Made by a program: the position numbers and the translations under genes
NCBI GenBank assembly: GCA_002441265.1
Contig: DJVQ01000025.1
Coordinates: 1 to 64,000, forward strand
Origin: Syntrophaceae bacterium UBA6252
Lineage (GTDB): Bacteria > Desulfobacterota > Syntrophia > Syntrophales > UBA6807
Direction: 5' to 3'
DNA: 64,000 nucleotides
In this document: positions 61,834 through 64,000 of the stretch, one piece after another
How positions within the stretch are numbered: position 1 is the stretch's first letter
Layout: every line of letters begins with the position of its first letter
Notes under the pieces: model-generated
What the model was told of the DNA's origin: nothing
The model's database searches: none
What the model saw: the letters and a program-made list of their open reading frames with translations, nothing else

Positions 61834-61863
61834 GGCCCGGGGGAGGATTCGGGCCATTTTTTT
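61834..61863 (+). terminator. Orphan Rho-independent terminator upstream of the PxxKW gene
   Basis: GGCCCG (61834-61839) pairs with CGGGCC (61850-61855) around a 10-base loop and is followed by ATTTTTTTG on the plus strand. No plus-strand gene lies upstream of it for several kilobases, so it would end an unannotated short transcript. Confidence 0.6.
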
Positions 61864-61885
61864 GTCATTTTCCGCCGTTTTTCTA

Positions 61886-61914
61886 TTGACAGCATCCAGT
61901 GAATCTGGTAGGAA
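61886..61914 (+). promoter_or_regulatory. Promoter of the PxxKW protein gene
   Basis: TTGACA at 61886-61891 and TAGGAA at 61909-61914 with a 17-base spacer, about 70 bases before the start codon. Confidence 0.65.
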
Positions 61915-61992
61915 TTCCGACGCTTAAATAAAAGGACGGAAGATCCGCCCGGCGGATCGGCGTCGACAATCCGAGAAAAGGGGGTGATTCCC

Positions 61993-62277
61993 ATGCTTTG
62001 CGTATCGGTCAAGAAAGGGGTTGATTGCGCCTTCATGACGAAAAAGGGTTGCGGCTACAACGGCGGCAGCTGCCATGAAATCGTCGAAAAATGTGAAGGC
62101 TGCGGCAAGATCATCATGCATACGGAGAAGAAATACTGCTCCGTCTATCCCGACCCGGCGAGCAAATGGTCCATGGGTGGCTGCAGGACGGCAACCCACA
62201 TCAAGAAAGCCGTGGCCGAGCAGGCCCAGAAGATCAATCCGCTGAAGGCCTCGAAACGGGCCGCCCACGGAAGGTAA
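61993..62277 (+). CDS. PxxKW family cysteine-rich protein
   Basis: A 94-residue protein with at least nine cysteines in pairs (MLCVSVKKGVDCAFMTKKGC, CHEIVEKCEGCGKII, KYCSVYPDP, GGCRTATH) and the PASKW motif in YPDPASKWSMGG that names the family, which I associate with Desulfobacterota. It probably binds metal or an iron-sulfur cluster; the role is unknown. ATG 61993 follows GGGGGTGAT; a GTG at 61984 is also in frame. Confidence 0.87.
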   Translation: MLCVSVKKGVDCAFMTKKGCGYNGGSCHEIVEKCEGCGKIIMHTEKKYCSVYPDPASKWSMGGCRTATHIKKAVAEQAQKINPLKASKRAAHGR

Positions 62278-62444
62278 ATCGCAGTTCTCAGCGCGCACAG
62301 GACGCAAGGAAGAACACAGTCGCACGGGGGACCCGAGCGGGAGTGAACCTCCGTCTTCAATGAAGAGCGGGTCCCCGGGGGCAGGGAGAGGCCTGTCTCC
62401 GGCGGGCGGACCGGTTCGGATCACGGAACGTCTCCGTGTGCGGC

Positions 62445-62822
62445 CTATGTGAGGATGGACTGGATTTCGAGAAGCGCCCGCTTCACTTCCGCAAGAAGAT
62501 GCCGGTCGTCCGGCGCTGCAGGGGGGGGAGATGCCTCGGGAAATTCCTTTCCCGTCCGGAGTTCGGCGAGACGTTTCTTCGCGCCGGCGATGGTGAAGCG
62601 TTCCTCGTAGAGCAGAAACTTGACGGAAAGAAGCGTTTCCACGTCCTTTCGCCGGTAGAGCCTCTGGTCCGATTTCGTCCGCAGGGGCCTCACCGCCTTG
62701 AACTCCGATTCCCAGTAGCGGATCACGTAAGGTTCGACGCCTACGATCCGGCTCACCTCTCCGATCCGGAAGTAGGATTTTCCGGGAATCTGAACCTCCC
62801 GATTCGCTGGAAGATCGTTCAT
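62445..62822 (-). CDS. MerR family transcriptional regulator
   Basis: A 125-residue protein with a MerR-type winged helix (YFRIGEVSRIVGVEPYVIRYWE) and DQRLYRRKDVETLL, followed by a short coiled-coil region and a Pro-rich linker. There is no cysteine-rich metal site, so the effector is not evident. It overlaps the pheT stop by 4 bases. A MerR gene downstream of pheT is a common arrangement in this lineage. Confidence 0.9.
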   Translation of the reverse strand: MNDLPANREVQIPGKSYFRIGEVSRIVGVEPYVIRYWESEFKAVRPLRTKSDQRLYRRKDVETLLSVKFLLYEERFTIAGAKKRLAELRTGKEFPEASPPPAAPDDRHLLAEVKRALLEIQSILT

Positions 62823-64000
62823 GTGCCTCGAACTTTCCCCTTTGTCCCGGCGATGAGCCGGTCCACAATCCTTTCATGGACCTGGGTGACCCGGTCGTCG
62901 GTGAGGGTCCCCTCGGGGGACCGGTAGGTCATCCGCACGCCGATGCTCATCATGCCGTCGGGAATCCCCTTTCCCAAGTATACATCGAATATCTTCGCAG
63001 ATTCCAGCTCTTTTTCCCCCGATTCGTTCACGATCCGGAGGATATCGGCGCTTTCCATGGCCCCGTCTACGAGAAGGGCCACGTCCCGGCTCACCGCCGG
63101 ATACCTCGTGATTTCCCGGAACCTGATCTCCCGCCCTCCCAGCGCCAGGAGGCGGGCAAGATCCAGCTCGAAGGCGACCACGCGCTGCCGGATGTCCATC
63201 CGGTCCAGAACGGCGGGGTGAACTTCCCCGAGAAAGCCGAGGGGTTCCCCGCCGGCCTCCAGCCGGCAGGATCTCCCGGCATGAAGGAAGGGCGGACAGT
63301 CGCCCGACCGGTACAGGATCTCCCCCGTCTTCAGGACCTGGAACATCCTTTCCAGGAGCCCTTTCACGTCGTGAAAGTCTCCCTCCTCGCCCTTTTCGTT
63401 CCATCTCCCGCTGTAGCGAAGACCCGTAAGGACGCCCCCGATCCGCTCCTCCTCCTCGGGAAGGACGCCGGGACCGCGATCATAAAAAACGCTTCCCGAC
63501 TCGAAAAGCTTCAGGTCGGGATTCCCCGCGTGAATGTTCCTTCTGACCCCCTGCAGGAGTCCGGTGATGAGGTTCGTTCTCATGACGGAAAGGTCTTCCG
63601 CCAGGGGATTCCGGATCCGCACGAATCTACGCCATCGGTCGTCCTCCGGGAGTCCGAGGACGTCCGCCGAAAGGGGGGAAATGAAGCTGTAGTGAATCGT
63701 CTCCGAATAGCCGGAGCCGTTCAGGACCGCCCGGAGAAGGGAAAGGGCCTTCTTCCGGCCTTCTTCCCCCTGGGTTCCCGCCATGGGGGGCACGGTCACG
63801 GGCACCTTGTCATACCCGGCAATGCGGGCCACCTCCTCGATGAGGTCGACTTCCCGGGCAAGATCGACCCGGCAGGTGGGAGGGGTGACTGCATATTCCC
63901 CCTTCCCCCGGGCATCGATTTTCATCCCCAGGCCTTTCAGGGCCTTCTTCACCTGTCCCGAGGTCAGGCCGGTACCGAGCACCCGGTTGACCCTCCCGAT
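62819..64000 (-). CDS. pheT: Phenylalanine--tRNA ligase beta subunit (partial, N-terminus outside window)
   Basis: C-terminal 393 residues of PheT, open through the window edge. Visible are part of the B5 domain (LTSGQVKKALKGLGMKIDA, PPTCRVDLAREVDLIEEVAR), the catalytic-like core (VRIRNPLAEDLSVMRTNLI) and the C-terminal FDX-ACB anticodon-binding domain (ITRYPAVSRDVALLVDGAM, SIGVRMTYRSPEGTLTDD). pheS would lie just outside the window, upstream on the minus strand. Confidence 0.96.
   Translation of the reverse strand: MGRVNRVLGTGLTSGQVKKALKGLGMKIDARGKGEYAVTPPTCRVDLAREVDLIEEVARIAGYDKVPVTVPPMAGTQGEEGRKKALSLLRAVLNGSGYSETIHYSFISPLSADVLGLPEDDRWRRFVRIRNPLAEDLSVMRTNLITGLLQGVRRNIHAGNPDLKLFESGSVFYDRGPGVLPEEEERIGGVLTGLRYSGRWNEKGEEGDFHDVKGLLERMFQVLKTGEILYRSGDCPPFLHAGRSCRLEAGGEPLGFLGEVHPAVLDRMDIRQRVVAFELDLARLLALGGREIRFREITRYPAVSRDVALLVDGAMESADILRIVNESGEKELESAKIFDVYLGKGIPDGMMSIGVRMTYRSPEGTLTDDRVTQVHERIVDRLIAGTKGKVRGT

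Larger units (their letters stand above)
61649..61992. other. Intergenic region between divergent EIID and PxxKW genes
   Basis: About 340 bases with no gene. It includes a plus-strand terminator-like hairpin at 61834-61863, a plus-strand promoter at 61886-61914, and a long GC-rich stretch between 61745 and 61835 that could be transcribed from an unidentified start. Confidence 0.7.

Overview
This 64 kb window is GC-rich, gene-dense bacterial chromosome from a Gram-negative organism. The gene content points to the former Deltaproteobacteria (Desulfobacterota), possibly a Syntrophales-like anaerobe. The evidence is a type II secretion operon with a GspN, a periplasmic selenocysteine formate dehydrogenase, a PxxKW cysteine-rich protein, a TIGR04211-type SH3 protein, the trmD/RNA-methyltransferase/rplS arrangement, a mannose-family EIID/HPr/EI trio, and GACGGCTTCGTAAAAAG-type repeats. 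The lineage is inferred from gene content only; no rRNA or tRNA gene was seen.

Layout. 1-8.8 kb (minus): division and cell-wall (dcw) cluster, transcribed ruvX-mltG, then mraZ-rsmH-ftsL-ftsI-murE-murF-mraY (cut by the window edge). A strong sigma-70 type promoter and three 10-bp-spaced GTGGA boxes precede mraZ. 8.8-9.7 kb: gene-free repeat array. 9.7-13.4 kb (plus): selB, fdhD, yhaM-like nuclease. 13.4-15.3 kb (minus): yggS-like, maf, yjbQ-like. 15.3-16.1 kb: promoter, cyclic-di-GMP-I (GEMM) riboswitch and a terminator-like hairpin, leading to a plus-strand operon (16.1-21.05 kb) of prepilin peptidase and five minor-pilin-type proteins. 21.1-30.1 kb (plus): small Cys protein, argS, SPOR protein, ffh, rpsP, khpA, rimM, trmD, RNA methyltransferase, rplS, rnhB, yraN, rsmI. 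30.1-31.1 kb: second repeat array. 31.1-44.4 kb (minus): type II secretion operon gspF-G-H-[ppiC-type]-I-J-K-L-M-N-C-D-E plus a small helical protein. 44.5-50.7 kb (minus): fdnG (in-frame UGA = Sec)-fdnH-fdnI, terminator, fdhE, nth. 51.0-55.9 kb: envelope genes of largely unknown role, including a GT2 glycosyltransferase and two large membrane proteins. 56.2-61.6 kb (minus): EIID-HPr-EI and plsB. 62.0-64.0 kb: PxxKW protein, MerR regulator, pheT (partial).

How it fits together. selB and fdhD are maturation factors that the Sec-containing, Tat-exported formate dehydrogenase 35 kb away would need, with FdhE next to it; this suits an anaerobe using formate in respiration or interspecies electron transfer. 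The T2SS and the pilin operon are related envelope machines that use the same prepilin-peptidase chemistry, and the prepilin peptidase gene lies behind the c-di-GMP riboswitch. The housekeeping blocks are tightly packed, with many ATGA/GTGA start-stop overlaps indicating translational coupling.

The points most worth checking are the riboswitch-controlled pilin operon, a roughly 303-bp tandem palindromic repeat family at two loci, repeat edges that supply the stop codons of two genes, and an FdhD with serine where the catalytic cysteine is expected.
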